A DNA stretch of 64,000 nucleotides from positions 1-64,000 of the forward strand of contig NZ_JABTTE010000007.1 in NCBI RefSeq assembly GCF_013303125.1, given 5' to 3'. This stretch comes from Calidifontibacillus erzurumensis (GTDB lineage Bacteria > Bacillota > Bacilli > Bacillales > Bacillaceae_J). The notes under the pieces are model-generated. The model was not told the origin of the DNA and ran no database searches. It saw only the letters and a list, made by a program, of their open reading frames with translations. Positions 27,746-36,209 of the stretch are shown piece after piece. Each line of letters starts with the position of its first letter. The stretch's first letter is position 1. Position numbers and translations under genes: made by a program.

Positions 27746-30106
27746 TTGAACGAGCGAGTTATTCGCGTTTTAGAATTCGATAAAATAAAGGAAGCATTGG
27801 CCAAACATGCTACTTCTTCATTAGGAAAAGAAAAAGCTGAAAATCTTCAGCCATCTAGCAATTTCGATGAAGTTGTGAAATGGCAGGAAGAAACGGATGA
27901 AGCGGTTAAAGTTTTAAGATTAAAAGGACAAGTTCCACTAGGGGGCATCTTCGATATTCGTGCAAGCTTAAAAAGGGCGCAAATTGGCGGCGATTTAAGT
28001 GCCAGCGAGTTGCTTGATGTTGCCAGCACGATTTATGCAGGAAGACAAATTAAAAATTTTATTGAAGCAATGGTCGAAGATGGTATTGAACTGCCGCTTT
28101 TAGATGATTATGTAAAACAAATAAAGCCGCTTGCGGAATTGGAGCGGAACATAAAAAATTGCATTGATGACCACGGTCATGTCATGGACGGAGCTAGTGA
28201 TAAATTGCGAACGATTCGGCAGACATTACGGTCAACTGAATCCCGAATACGAGAAAAATTAGAAAATATGACAAGGTCTCAATCGGCACAAAAAATGCTT
28301 TCAGATGCAATTATTACAATCCGTAATGAACGTTTTGTAATCCCGGTCAAACAAGAGTATCGCCATGCATACGGTGGAATTGTCCATGACCAATCTGCTT
28401 CAGGAGCTACTCTTTTTATTGAACCGCAAGTAGTCGTTGATTTGAACAATCAATTGCAAGAAACGAAAGCTAAAGAAAAACAAGAAATTGATAGAATTTT
28501 GCATGAACTGACGATGTCTGTTGCTGAAGAAGCAGGACTGCTTTATGAAAATGTAGATATATTAGCTGAAATAGATTTTATTTTTGCAAAAGCTTTTTAT
28601 AGTCAACATATAAAAGCTTCCAAGCCAAAAATGAACAAAAGAGGAATCATTAAATTATATAAAGCCCGCCACCCGTTGATTGATCCGAAAAATTGCGTTC
28701 CAAACGATATTTTTCTTGGTGAAGATTATTCGGCAATCGTCATAACTGGACCAAATACAGGCGGGAAAACTGTTACTTTAAAAACGATTGGTTTATTAAC
28801 GCTGATGGCACAGGCAGGTTTGCAAATTCCTGCTCTTGATGATTCGGAGATGACTGTTTTTTCATCTGTTTTTGCTGATATCGGCGATGAACAATCAATT
28901 GAACAAAGTTTGAGTACTTTTTCTTCCCATATGACGAATATCGTAGAAATATTGAAACACGTTGATGAAAACAGCTTGGTTTTATTTGACGAATTAGGAG
29001 CGGGAACAGATCCTCAGGAAGGTGCTGCGCTTGCGATCGCGATTTTGGATGATGTCTACATGCGCGGAGCAAAAGTAGTTGCAACGACTCATTATTCTGA
29101 ATTAAAAGCTTATAGCTATAATCGCACCGGTGTTATTAATGCCAGTGTAGAATTCGATGTTGAAACATTAAGTCCAACATACAAACTGCTTCTTGGAGTT
29201 CCAGGCCGAAGCAATGCCTTTGAAATTTCTAAAAGACTAGGACTTTCTGAAAGAATTATTGCGAACGCGAAAAATTATGTGAGCAATGAGACGAATAAAG
29301 TCGAGAACATGATTTTCTCTCTTGAACAATCGCAGAAAAAAGCGGAGCAAGAATGGATCGAAGCAGAAAAAATCCGTAAATATGCGGAAGAACTCCACCA
29401 TGAACTACAACAACAGATCATTGCTTTTAATGAAGAGCGCAACAAGTTATTAGAAAAAGCTGAAGAAGAAGCAAGAGAAGCGGTTGAAAAGGCAAAGAAA
29501 GAAGCAGAAGCAATCATTAGAGACTTGCAAAAAATGAAACAATCCGCTGCCGATTCTATAAAAGAACATGAAATGATTGAGGCTAGGAAAAAACTAGAGG
29601 AAGCTGTGCCTAGTTTACAAAAAAAACATAAGCAAACGCCAACAAAAAAACAGATTAAGAAAAAACTTCTCCCAGGTGATGAAGTAAAAGTCATCAGTCT
29701 AGATCAAAAAGGCCATATCGTTGAAAAAATAAGTGAAGAAGAGTTTCAAGTACAAATCGGAATATTAAAGATGAAAGTAAAAGCAAATGATCTTGAATAC
29801 ATTAGCAGTCCGACACCTATTGAGAAAAAACCGCTGGCAACAGTAAGAGGATCTGACCATCATGTGAAACTAGAACTTGACCTTCGTGGTGAACGGTATG
29901 AGGATGCGATCGTTAAAGTTGAAAAATACATTGATGATGCTCTCCTAGCCAGCTATCCACGCGTTTCCATCATCCATGGAAAAGGTACGGGTGCCCTGCG
30001 CAAAGGTGTTCATGAATTTTTGAAAAATCATCGTCATGTAAAAAGCTTTCGTCTTGGAGAAATGGCTGAAGGAGGCAGCGGTGTTACTGTTGTCGAATTA
30101 AAATAA
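27746..30106 (+). CDS. mutS2: Endonuclease MutS2
   Basis: 786-aa MutS2, a branched-DNA/ribosome-collision ATPase rather than a mismatch-repair MutS, since there is no N-terminal mismatch-recognition domain. Walker [10 protein letters not shown] lies near 334 and Walker [14 protein letters not shown] near 412. A long coiled coil (about 515-610) links to a C-terminal Smr domain ([26 protein letters not shown]). TTG start after AAAGGAGGAAAATACAA. Same order as B. subtilis yshC-yshD (polX-mutS2). Confidence 0.97.
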   Translation: MNERVIRVLEFDKIKEALAKHATSSLGKEKAENLQPSSNFDEVVKWQEETDEAVKVLRLKGQVPLGGIFDIRASLKRAQIGGDLSASELLDVASTIYAGRQIKNFIEAMVEDGIELPLLDDYVKQIKPLAELERNIKNCIDDHGHVMDGASDKLRTIRQTLRSTESRIREKLENMTRSQSAQKMLSDAIITIRNERFVIPVKQEYRHAYGGIVHDQSASGATLFIEPQVVVDLNNQLQETKAKEKQEIDRILHELTMSVAEEAGLLYENVDILAEIDFIFAKAFYSQHIKASKPKMNKRGIIKLYKARHPLIDPKNCVPNDIFLGEDYSAIVITGPNTGGKTVTLKTIGLLTLMAQAGLQIPALDDSEMTVFSSVFADIGDEQSIEQSLSTFSSHMTNIVEILKHVDENSLVLFDELGAGTDPQEGAALAIAILDDVYMRGAKVVATTHYSELKAYSYNRTGVINASVEFDVETLSPTYKLLLGVPGRSNAFEISKRLGLSERIIANAKNYVSNETNKVENMIFSLEQSQKKAEQEWIEAEKIRKYAEELHHELQQQIIAFNEERNKLLEKAEEEAREAVEKAKKEAEAIIRDLQKMKQSAADSIKEHEMIEARKKLEEAVPSLQKKHKQTPTKKQIKKKLLPGDEVKVISLDQKGHIVEKISEEEFQVQIGILKMKVKANDLEYISSPTPIEKKPLATVRGSDHHVKLELDLRGERYEDAIVKVEKYIDDALLASYPRVSIIHGKGTGALRKGVHEFLKNHRHVKSFRLGEMAEGGSGVTVVELK

Positions 30107-30178
30107 CGGAGATGGGAAGGCGAGAAACGCCTCTTCCTTTCCGTTTACAAGAAAGATTCGTATTTGGAGAGATCTGTC

Positions 30179-30589
30179 ATGAATAATTTCTGGGAAAATA
30201 ATTTTGTTCAAACAGCAGCCAATTATAGCGTTGTCGTCCTCTCATTAATCGTTTTCCTTTCTATTTTTGAACTTGTTACAAAATACAATAATATGGAACA
30301 AATAAAAAATGGGAATCTTGCTGTTGCGTTAGCGACCGGAGGAAAAATATTTGGGATTGCCAATATTTTTCGATATTCCATTCAGCATAATGAATCATTA
30401 GCATCCACATTGTTATGGGGGATCTATGGTTTTATTTTGCTGTTGATTGGCTATTTTATTTTTGAATTTTTGACGCCAAAGTTTAACATTGATGAAGAAA
30501 TTGAAAAAGGAAATACAGCTGTTGGTTTTATTGCGATGATTATTTCGATTGGATTATCATTTGTGATCGGCGCCAATATAGGATCATGA
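30179..30589 (+). CDS. yshE: DUF350 membrane protein (YshE)
   Basis: 136-aa integral membrane protein. The frame opens at 30164, but the ATG at 30179 follows TTGGAGAGATCTGTC. Four hydrophobic segments (about 14-34, 46-60, 77-98 and 113-134) carry the DUF350 pattern NGNLAVALATGGKIFG in the first half and KGNTAVGFIAMIISIG in the second, suggesting an internal duplication. It follows mutS2 as in B. subtilis. Function unknown. Confidence 0.9.
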   Translation: MNNFWENNFVQTAANYSVVVLSLIVFLSIFELVTKYNNMEQIKNGNLAVALATGGKIFGIANIFRYSIQHNESLASTLLWGIYGFILLLIGYFIFEFLTPKFNIDEEIEKGNTAVGFIAMIISIGLSFVIGANIGS

Positions 30590-30611
30590 CGGAACGAGGA
30601 GTGGAAAAGTC

Positions 30612-30695
30612 TTGGAGAAATTGGCAAAAATTTTGCTAGTCGTATGTGCGGTTTTTTTCATCATCGGAATTTATTATTGGATAACAAATGCGTAA
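30612..30695 (+). CDS. Small membrane peptide, 27 aa
   Basis: A TTG-initiated ORF 22 bp after yshE encodes a peptide of the form MEKLAKILLVVCAVFFIIG plus a short tail YYWITNA. It has a positively charged start, one hydrophobic helix and an aromatic end, as expected for a single-pass small membrane protein. GAGGAGTGG is 9-10 bases upstream. Co-directional and close to yshE, so probably co-transcribed. Too short for family assignment. Confidence 0.45.
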   Translation: MEKLAKILLVVCAVFFIIGIYYWITNA

Positions 30696-30708
30696 GATGG
30701 TTAGATAG

Positions 30709-30766
30709 TTGGACAGGGGTTAGGTGGCAGGTATGTTTGATCTTAAATGTCCCTTCCACTGTCCAA
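30709..30766. other. Inverted repeat before lcfA
   Basis: TTGGACA (30709-30715) and TGTCCAA (30760-30766), with an inner GTGG/CCAC pairing. It lies in the 222-bp gap between the small peptide gene and lcfA. No T run follows; it may be an operator, a processing site or a mobile-element trace. Confidence 0.4.
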
Positions 30767-30917
30767 TGTTTATCAAATGATTGTCCTTCCCACATTTACC
30801 TCCTGCTTCATAAAACCTTTATTTCACAACTCAAACCGCCTACTAAAATAAAGAAATATTCCCATTGCAATCAGAATATATTCAAAATAAGAGATTGCAA
30901 GTAGGGGGTATGACAAC

Positions 30918-32594
30918 ATGGAAAAACCTTGGCTTTTTTTATACCCTAAAGAAATTCCCCATCACATTGAATATGAAGAAAAGCCTGTTTTTGCTTTCTT
31001 AGAAGAAGCAGCAGAAAGTGTGCCGCATAAAAATGCCATTCACTTTTTAGGAAAAGAACTTACATTTAAAGAGCTTTACGAATCTTCATTAAAATTAGCA
31101 AACTACCTTTCTGGACTTGGTGTCAAAAAAGGCGACCGCGTTGCAGTGATGCTGCCAAATTGTCCTCAAGCAGTAATAAGCTATTTCGGGGTTCTTTTTA
31201 CAGGAGGCATTGTCGTTCTAACGAATCCTTTGTATACAGAACGTGAACTTGAACATCAACTTAATGATTCAGGAGCAAAGTGGATCATTTGTTTAGATTT
31301 ATTGTACGAAAGAGTATCCAATGTAAAAAACGCAACGAAAATAGAACATATCATTGTTACAAGCATCAGAGACTACCTACCATTCCCCAAAAATGTCATC
31401 TATCCTTTTATTCAGAAAATACAGCACGGTAAAAATCTAAAAATTGCCCACGGTCAAACTACTCATCTATTCCAAAAAGCATTAAAAGAGAGCTCACCAG
31501 AAAAAATCCCAATCAACATTCAGCCAAAAGAAGATCTTGCAGTTCTCCAATATACGGGTGGCACAACCGGTCAATCAAAAGGAGCGATGTTAACCCATTT
31601 TAACCTAGTTTCTAATACGACGATGTGTGTGCATTGGATGTATAAAATGAAAAAAGGTGAAGAAAGAATTTTAGGAATTATTCCGCTTTTTCATGCGTTT
31701 GGAATGACAGTCGTTATGAATTTAGCAATTATGTTTTTTTCAAAGATGATTTTGCTGCCAAAATTTAATGTGAAAGAAGCACTCAGGACGATCGAAAAAG
31801 AAAAGCCAACCATTTTTCCTGGAGCTCCAACTATTTTTATCGCTTTGTTAAATGATCCAGATATCGTTGACTATGATCTTTGCTCGATTGAAGCATGCAT
31901 TAGCGGCTCGGCACCGCTTCCTGTTGAAGTACAAGAACAATTCGAACAAATTACAGGTGGAAGGCTTGTGGAAGGGTATGGGCTGACTGAAGCATCACCG
32001 GTAACCCATGCGAATTTTCTATGGAAAGACTCAGGAAAAAAAGGAACGATAGGCGTTCCATGGCCAGATACAGAAGCTTTTATCCTTTCCCTGGATAAAA
32101 ACGAACCGGCACCTCCAAATGAAATTGGTGAACTCGTTATTAAAGGCCCCCAAGTGATGAAAGGTTATTGGAAGCAGGAAGAAGAAACTGACAAGAGTTT
32201 TTACAAAGGAGAATGGCTGAAAACTGGAGACCTTGCTTATATGGATGAACAAGGATATTTTTATATAGTTGATAGGAAGAAAGATATGATTATTGCAAGC
32301 GGATTCAATATTTATCCACGTGAAATTGAAGAAGTCTTATATGAACATGAAGCAATTCAGGAAGCTGTTGTTGTTGGAATTCCTGACGAGTACCGTGGAG
32401 AAACTGTCAAAGCTTATATCGTGTTAAAGGATCAAGCGACCGTAACAGCTGAACAATTGGAACAATATTGCCGTGAAAAATTAGCACCGTATAAAGTTCC
32501 TAAGCAATTTGAATTCCGCAATGAACTTCCAAAAACCGCTGTCGGGAAAATTTTAAGGCGTGTGCTCATTGATGAAGAAAAACAAAAATCATGA
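30918..32594 (+). CDS. lcfA: Long-chain fatty acid-CoA ligase
   Basis: 558-aa AMP-forming acyl-CoA synthetase that activates fatty acids for beta-oxidation. The adenylation P-loop YTGGTTGQSKGAM lies near residue 212, followed by EGYGLTEASPV, the KTGDLAYMDEQGYFYIVDRKKDMI hinge and the catalytic lysine region PKTAVGKILRR at the C-terminus. GTAGGGGG lies upstream of the ATG. It begins the fatty-acid oxidation block (lcfA, fadB, etfB, etfA) but is separated from fadB by 259 bp where B. subtilis has fadR. Confidence 0.95.
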   Translation: MEKPWLFLYPKEIPHHIEYEEKPVFAFLEEAAESVPHKNAIHFLGKELTFKELYESSLKLANYLSGLGVKKGDRVAVMLPNCPQAVISYFGVLFTGGIVVLTNPLYTERELEHQLNDSGAKWIICLDLLYERVSNVKNATKIEHIIVTSIRDYLPFPKNVIYPFIQKIQHGKNLKIAHGQTTHLFQKALKESSPEKIPINIQPKEDLAVLQYTGGTTGQSKGAMLTHFNLVSNTTMCVHWMYKMKKGEERILGIIPLFHAFGMTVVMNLAIMFFSKMILLPKFNVKEALRTIEKEKPTIFPGAPTIFIALLNDPDIVDYDLCSIEACISGSAPLPVEVQEQFEQITGGRLVEGYGLTEASPVTHANFLWKDSGKKGTIGVPWPDTEAFILSLDKNEPAPPNEIGELVIKGPQVMKGYWKQEEETDKSFYKGEWLKTGDLAYMDEQGYFYIVDRKKDMIIASGFNIYPREIEEVLYEHEAIQEAVVVGIPDEYRGETVKAYIVLKDQATVTAEQLEQYCREKLAPYKVPKQFEFRNELPKTAVGKILRRVLIDEEKQKS

Positions 32595-32770
32595 ACAACC
32601 GCTTGGTTGTTCTAATACATACATTTTTTATAGAAAAATAGATTATGAAAAAAATTCAAGCATCCGATGCAGGAAATTTTCAATTTATAGAGAAGTAAAT
32701 ATATAAAGTAAGGCAGTTTCTTTGTCCAAAATTGCTTTGAAATTTGCCAATATTCTAAAAGAGATTGTCT

Positions 32771-32792
32771 ATATGCTCATATTAGAGCATAT
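32771..32792. promoter_or_regulatory. Palindrome upstream of fadB (candidate operator)
   Basis: ATATGCTC (32771-32778) and GAGCATAT (32785-32792) form a perfect 8-bp inverted repeat with a 6-nt spacer, 62 bp before the fadB ATG. It does not match the B. subtilis FadR box. Confidence 0.45.
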
Positions 32793-32853
32793 GATGGAAG
32801 TGGGTCTTGGTCATTGATTAATGATTTGAAGGGATGGGGAGGAATGGAAACGA

Positions 32854-33627
32854 ATGAATTATTTTACTGTGCAAATTGAAGAAAAAGTTGCTACAATTAT
32901 TTTAAATCGACCACCTGCCAATGCTTTAGCTTCAGATGTATTGAAAGAGCTTTCACTAGTTTTAGACGAAGTGGAAAAGAATGAAGATGTCCGCGTTCTT
33001 TTGTTAAAAGGAGAAGGAAGGTTTTTCTCAGCCGGTGCTGATATTAAAGAGTTTACAGAAGTTGATTCTGAACAAGGTTTCAAGGAAATTGCAGAGAGAG
33101 GCCAGCAGTTGTTCAATCGGATTGAAAACTTTCCTAAGCCGGTCATTGCAGCTATTCATGGAGCAGCATTAGGTGGAGGCTTGGAGCTTGCGATGGCATG
33201 CCATATTCGTTTAGCCGGAGAAAATGCGAAATTAGGATTGCCAGAGCTTCAGCTTGGAATTATTCCAGGTTTTGCTGGAACACAGCGTTTGCCACGTTTG
33301 GTAGGAGTTCCAAAAGCGGCAGAAATGATGTTCACAAGCGAACCAGTTACAGGTAAACAGGCTGCAGCACTTGGATTAGTTAACCATGCTTATCCTGAAG
33401 AAGTGTTATTTGAAGAAGCAGAGAAACTAGCACGAAAAATTGCTGCGAAAAGCCCGATTTCTTTAAGGCATACTATCGAATTATTGCAATATGCAAAAGG
33501 TGCTTCTTTTGAAAAAGGTGTGTCACAAGAAGCTAGTTTATTTGGGAAGATCTTTTTTACAGAAGATGCGAAAGAGGGCATCCAAGCATTTATTGAAAAA
33601 CGTAGTCCTGAATTTAAGGGCAAATAA
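32854..33627 (+). CDS. fadB: Enoyl-CoA hydratase
   Basis: 257-aa crotonase-fold enoyl-CoA hydratase that hydrates trans-2-enoyl-CoA in beta-oxidation. The oxyanion-hole motifs are SAGADIKEF (near 63-71) and HGAALGGGLELAMACHIRLA (near 100), with catalytic glutamates in the region LGLPELQLGIIPGFAGTQRLPRL. GGGAGGAATGG precedes the ATG. Same position as fadB (ysiB) of B. subtilis, upstream of etfB-etfA, with which it probably forms one operon. Confidence 0.93.
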   Translation: MNYFTVQIEEKVATIILNRPPANALASDVLKELSLVLDEVEKNEDVRVLLLKGEGRFFSAGADIKEFTEVDSEQGFKEIAERGQQLFNRIENFPKPVIAAIHGAALGGGLELAMACHIRLAGENAKLGLPELQLGIIPGFAGTQRLPRLVGVPKAAEMMFTSEPVTGKQAAALGLVNHAYPEEVLFEEAEKLARKIAAKSPISLRHTIELLQYAKGASFEKGVSQEASLFGKIFFTEDAKEGIQAFIEKRSPEFKGK

Positions 33628-33642
33628 GTTGTTGTCGAAAAC

Positions 33643-33656
33643 TGAGCGATCGCTCA
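33643..33656. promoter_or_regulatory. 14-bp perfect palindrome between fadB and etfB
   Basis: TGAGCGATCGCTCA is its own reverse complement and lies 42 bp before the etfB start. Symmetry and size resemble a TetR-family operator, but no cognate regulator is adjacent. Confidence 0.4.
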
Positions 33657-33697
33657 ACGAAGGAATGATATGCTGCAAAATATAAGGAGGATTGACA

Positions 33698-34471
33698 ATG
33701 AATATTTTTGTAATTATGAAAAGAACATTTGACACAGAAGAAAAAGTTACTATTTCTAACGGTAAAATCAATGAAGATGGAGCAGAATTCATCATTAACC
33801 CTTATGATGAATATGCATTAGAAGAAGCAATTCGTCTAAAAGAAAAGCATGGCGGAGAAGTAACGGTTGTTACTGTTGGTAACGAAGATTCCGAAAAAGA
33901 ACTTCGCACAGCCCTAGCTATGGGTGCAGATAAAGCTGTATTAATTAATATCGAAGACGATATTGAAGATGGAGATCAATTTACAACAGCAGCTGTGTTA
34001 GCTGAATACCTAAAAGAACAAGAATTTGATTTAATTTTAGGTGGAAATGTGGCGATTGACGGAGGTTCTGGACAAGTTGGTCCGCGTGTAGCTGATGCGC
34101 TAAATATTAACTATGTTACAACAATAACAAAAATCGATATTGATGGTTCAAAAGTAACAGTTGTCCGCGACGTTGAAGGTAACAGCGAAGTGATTGAAAC
34201 TGCGCTGCCACTTCTAGTAACAGCACAACAAGGCTTAAATGAACCACGTTATCCTTCATTGCCGGGGATTATGAAAGCGAAGAAAAAGCCGCTTGATGAA
34301 CTTGAATTAGATGACTTAGATCTTGATGAAGATGATGTAGCTAGTAAAACAAAAACAATTGAAGTTTATTTGCCGCCGAAAAAAGAAGCAGGAAAGATTC
34401 TTGAAGGCGAACTAGAAGATCAAGTGAAAGAATTAGTAAAATTGTTGCAAACAGAAGCAAAAGTAATTTAG
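33698..34471 (+). CDS. etfB: Electron transfer flavoprotein beta subunit
   Basis: 257-aa ETF beta subunit, which with EtfA accepts electrons from acyl-CoA dehydrogenases. AAGGAGG (33684-33690) favours the ATG at 33698 over the TTG six bases earlier. Family features: MNIFVIMKRTFDTEEKV, the AMP-binding region GNVAIDGGSGQVGPRVADAL, and the RYPSLPGIMKAKKKPL recognition loop. etfA starts 18 bp downstream. Confidence 0.96.
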   Translation: MNIFVIMKRTFDTEEKVTISNGKINEDGAEFIINPYDEYALEEAIRLKEKHGGEVTVVTVGNEDSEKELRTALAMGADKAVLINIEDDIEDGDQFTTAAVLAEYLKEQEFDLILGGNVAIDGGSGQVGPRVADALNINYVTTITKIDIDGSKVTVVRDVEGNSEVIETALPLLVTAQQGLNEPRYPSLPGIMKAKKKPLDELELDDLDLDEDDVASKTKTIEVYLPPKKEAGKILEGELEDQVKELVKLLQTEAKVI

Positions 34472-34489
34472 ACAGGGGGAGGACGTACA

Positions 34490-35467
34490 ATGGCAAGAAA
34501 AGTATTAGTTGTTGGTGAAGTTCGTGAAGGTGGTTTGCGCAACGTTTCTTTCGAAGCGATTGCAGCTGGTAAGCTCATTGCTGAAGGTGGAGAAGTCGTT
34601 GCCGTTTTGATTGGTGATTCTGTGAAAGAATTGGGCAACGCTATGATCCATTATGGTGCAGATCGCGTCGTCGTTGTTGAAAATGACCAATTGAAAAATT
34701 ATACAACAGATGGCTATTCCCAAGCATTGCTAGCTGTTATTCATGCAGAAAATCCAGAAGGCATTGTGCTCGGCCATACTGCCCTAGGAAAAGATTTATC
34801 TCCAAAAATTGCTGCGAAACTTCAATCAGGTCTTGTTTCCGATTGCGTGGATGTTGAAGTAGCAGGTGGCAATATTGTATTTACAAGACCTATTTATTCA
34901 GGGAAAGCTTTTGAAAAGAAAATCATTACCGATGGACTTATTTTTGCAACGATCCGTCCGAACAACATCACTCCACTTGAAAAAGATGAATCACGTGCAG
35001 GAACAATTTCAACATTAGATGTTGAAATAAAAGATTTAAGATCTGTAATTAAAGAAGTTGTACGAAAAGCATCTGAAGGAGTCGATCTTACTGAAGCAAA
35101 AGTTGTTGTTGCAGGCGGCCGGGGTGTAAAAAGTGCAGAAGGATTTAATATATTAAGAGAATTGGCGGATGTCCTAGGCGGTGCTGTTGGTGCTTCCCGT
35201 GGTGCGTGCGATGCTGAATATTGCGATTATTCATTACAAATTGGCCAAACTGGTAAAGTTGTTACACCAGATTTATATATTGCATGCGGTATTTCCGGTG
35301 CTATTCAGCATTTGGCAGGAATGTCAAACTCAAAAGTGATCGTTGCGATCAATAAAGATCCTGAAGCAAATATTTTTAATGTAGCTGATTACGGTATTGT
35401 TGGAGACTTATTTGAAGTTGTTCCATTATTAACAGAAGAATTTAAGAAAATTAAAGTAAATGCTTAA
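34490..35467 (+). CDS. etfA: Electron transfer flavoprotein alpha subunit
   Basis: 325-aa ETF alpha subunit carrying the FAD. The C-terminal FAD domain shows GGRGVKSAEGF, GASRGACDAEYCDYSLQIGQTGKVV and GISGAIQHLAGM. GGGGGAGGACGTACA precedes the ATG. It ends the fadB-etfB-etfA unit with a strong terminator just downstream. Confidence 0.97.
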   Translation: MARKVLVVGEVREGGLRNVSFEAIAAGKLIAEGGEVVAVLIGDSVKELGNAMIHYGADRVVVVENDQLKNYTTDGYSQALLAVIHAENPEGIVLGHTALGKDLSPKIAAKLQSGLVSDCVDVEVAGGNIVFTRPIYSGKAFEKKIITDGLIFATIRPNNITPLEKDESRAGTISTLDVEIKDLRSVIKEVVRKASEGVDLTEAKVVVAGGRGVKSAEGFNILRELADVLGGAVGASRGACDAEYCDYSLQIGQTGKVVTPDLYIACGISGAIQHLAGMSNSKVIVAINKDPEANIFNVADYGIVGDLFEVVPLLTEEFKKIKVNA

Positions 35468-35494
35468 TCTAATAATAAGGAAATTAATTTTTTA

Positions 35495-35526
35495 AAAACG
35501 TGCAGGATAACCACTGCACGTTTTTT
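35495..35526 (+). terminator. etfA terminator
   Basis: AACGTGCAG (35497-35505) pairs with CTGCACGTT (35514-35522) and continues into a T run. Confidence 0.92.
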
Positions 35527-35712
35527 CCTTTGCATCCCAGGAAACATGGGAAATGACACAAAAATTTTTTATATTTTTGGCTTATTGATGTGGTATTATA
35601 AGTCAGAGAAAACTTATTTTCACTTATAATAAGGAGCGGACGAATAATTGTTTTTGTTAAAAGTCGTTCGCAAATGGAGTATTCCATTAACTGAATGGGA
35701 ATATTGAAAAAG

Positions 35713-35751
35713 AGCAAAAGATTCGCTTCAGTTTACTTCAAGTGATATACT
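35713..35751 (+). promoter_or_regulatory. trxA promoter with Spx-type AGCA element
   Basis: Extended -10 TGATATACT ends at 35751, with a poor -35 (TTCGCT around 35722). AGCA at 35713-35716 lies about 44 bases before the expected start, the position of the Spx/RNA-polymerase recognition element at B. subtilis trxA. Redox-stress activation is inferred. A 19-codon ORF (35648-35707) just upstream has an AAGGAGCGG site but is probably incidental. Confidence 0.6.
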
Positions 35752-35792
35752 TTAAAATACATTGAACAAATGTTATTTAAGGAGGATATATT

Positions 35793-36107
35793 ATGGCAAT
35801 TGTTAATGCTACTGACCAAAGTTTTTCAACTGAAACTAGCCAAGGCGTCGTACTTGTTGATTTCTGGGCACCATGGTGTGGACCATGTAAAATGATTGCG
35901 CCTGTATTAGAAGAACTTGATGCTGAAATTGGAGAAAAAGTTAAAATTGTCAAAGTTGATGTAGATGAAAATCCAGATACTGCCGCAAAATTTGGAGTCA
36001 TGAGCATTCCGACACTTATCATTTTTAAAGATGGCGAAAAAGTTGACCAAGTGATTGGTTTCCAACCAAAAGATGCTCTTTTAGAAAGATTACAAAGCCA
36101 TATTTAA
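35793..36107 (+). CDS. trxA: Thioredoxin
   Basis: 104-aa cytosolic dithiol oxidoreductase with the active site WCGPC at residues 28-32 and the cis-proline loop [19 protein letters not shown] lies upstream of the ATG. Located between etfA and uvrC as in B. subtilis. Monocistronic, with its own promoter and terminator. Confidence 0.98.
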   Translation: MAIVNATDQSFSTETSQGVVLVDFWAPWCGPCKMIAPVLEELDAEIGEKVKIVKVDVDENPDTAAKFGVMSIPTLIIFKDGEKVDQVIGFQPKDALLERLQSHI

Positions 36108-36111
36108 TTAA

Positions 36112-36140
36112 AAATAAGCCAGTTCTTGGCTTATTTTTTT
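36112..36140 (+). terminator. trxA terminator
   Basis: AATAAGCC pairs with GGCTTATT across a 7-nt loop, followed by a T run. Confidence 0.9.
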
Positions 36141-36209
36141 ATGGTTAAAAAATCAGCATTGCAATGACAGCAAAGGTATGTTCTACTATCTGTGGGGGAG
36201 GTGTAAAAT

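Noticed and set aside
35648-35707. 19-codon TTG ORF with AAGGAGCGG upstream of trxA
   Set aside because: It lies before the predicted trxA promoter and ends next to the AGCA element; there is no evidence of its own promoter or conservation.
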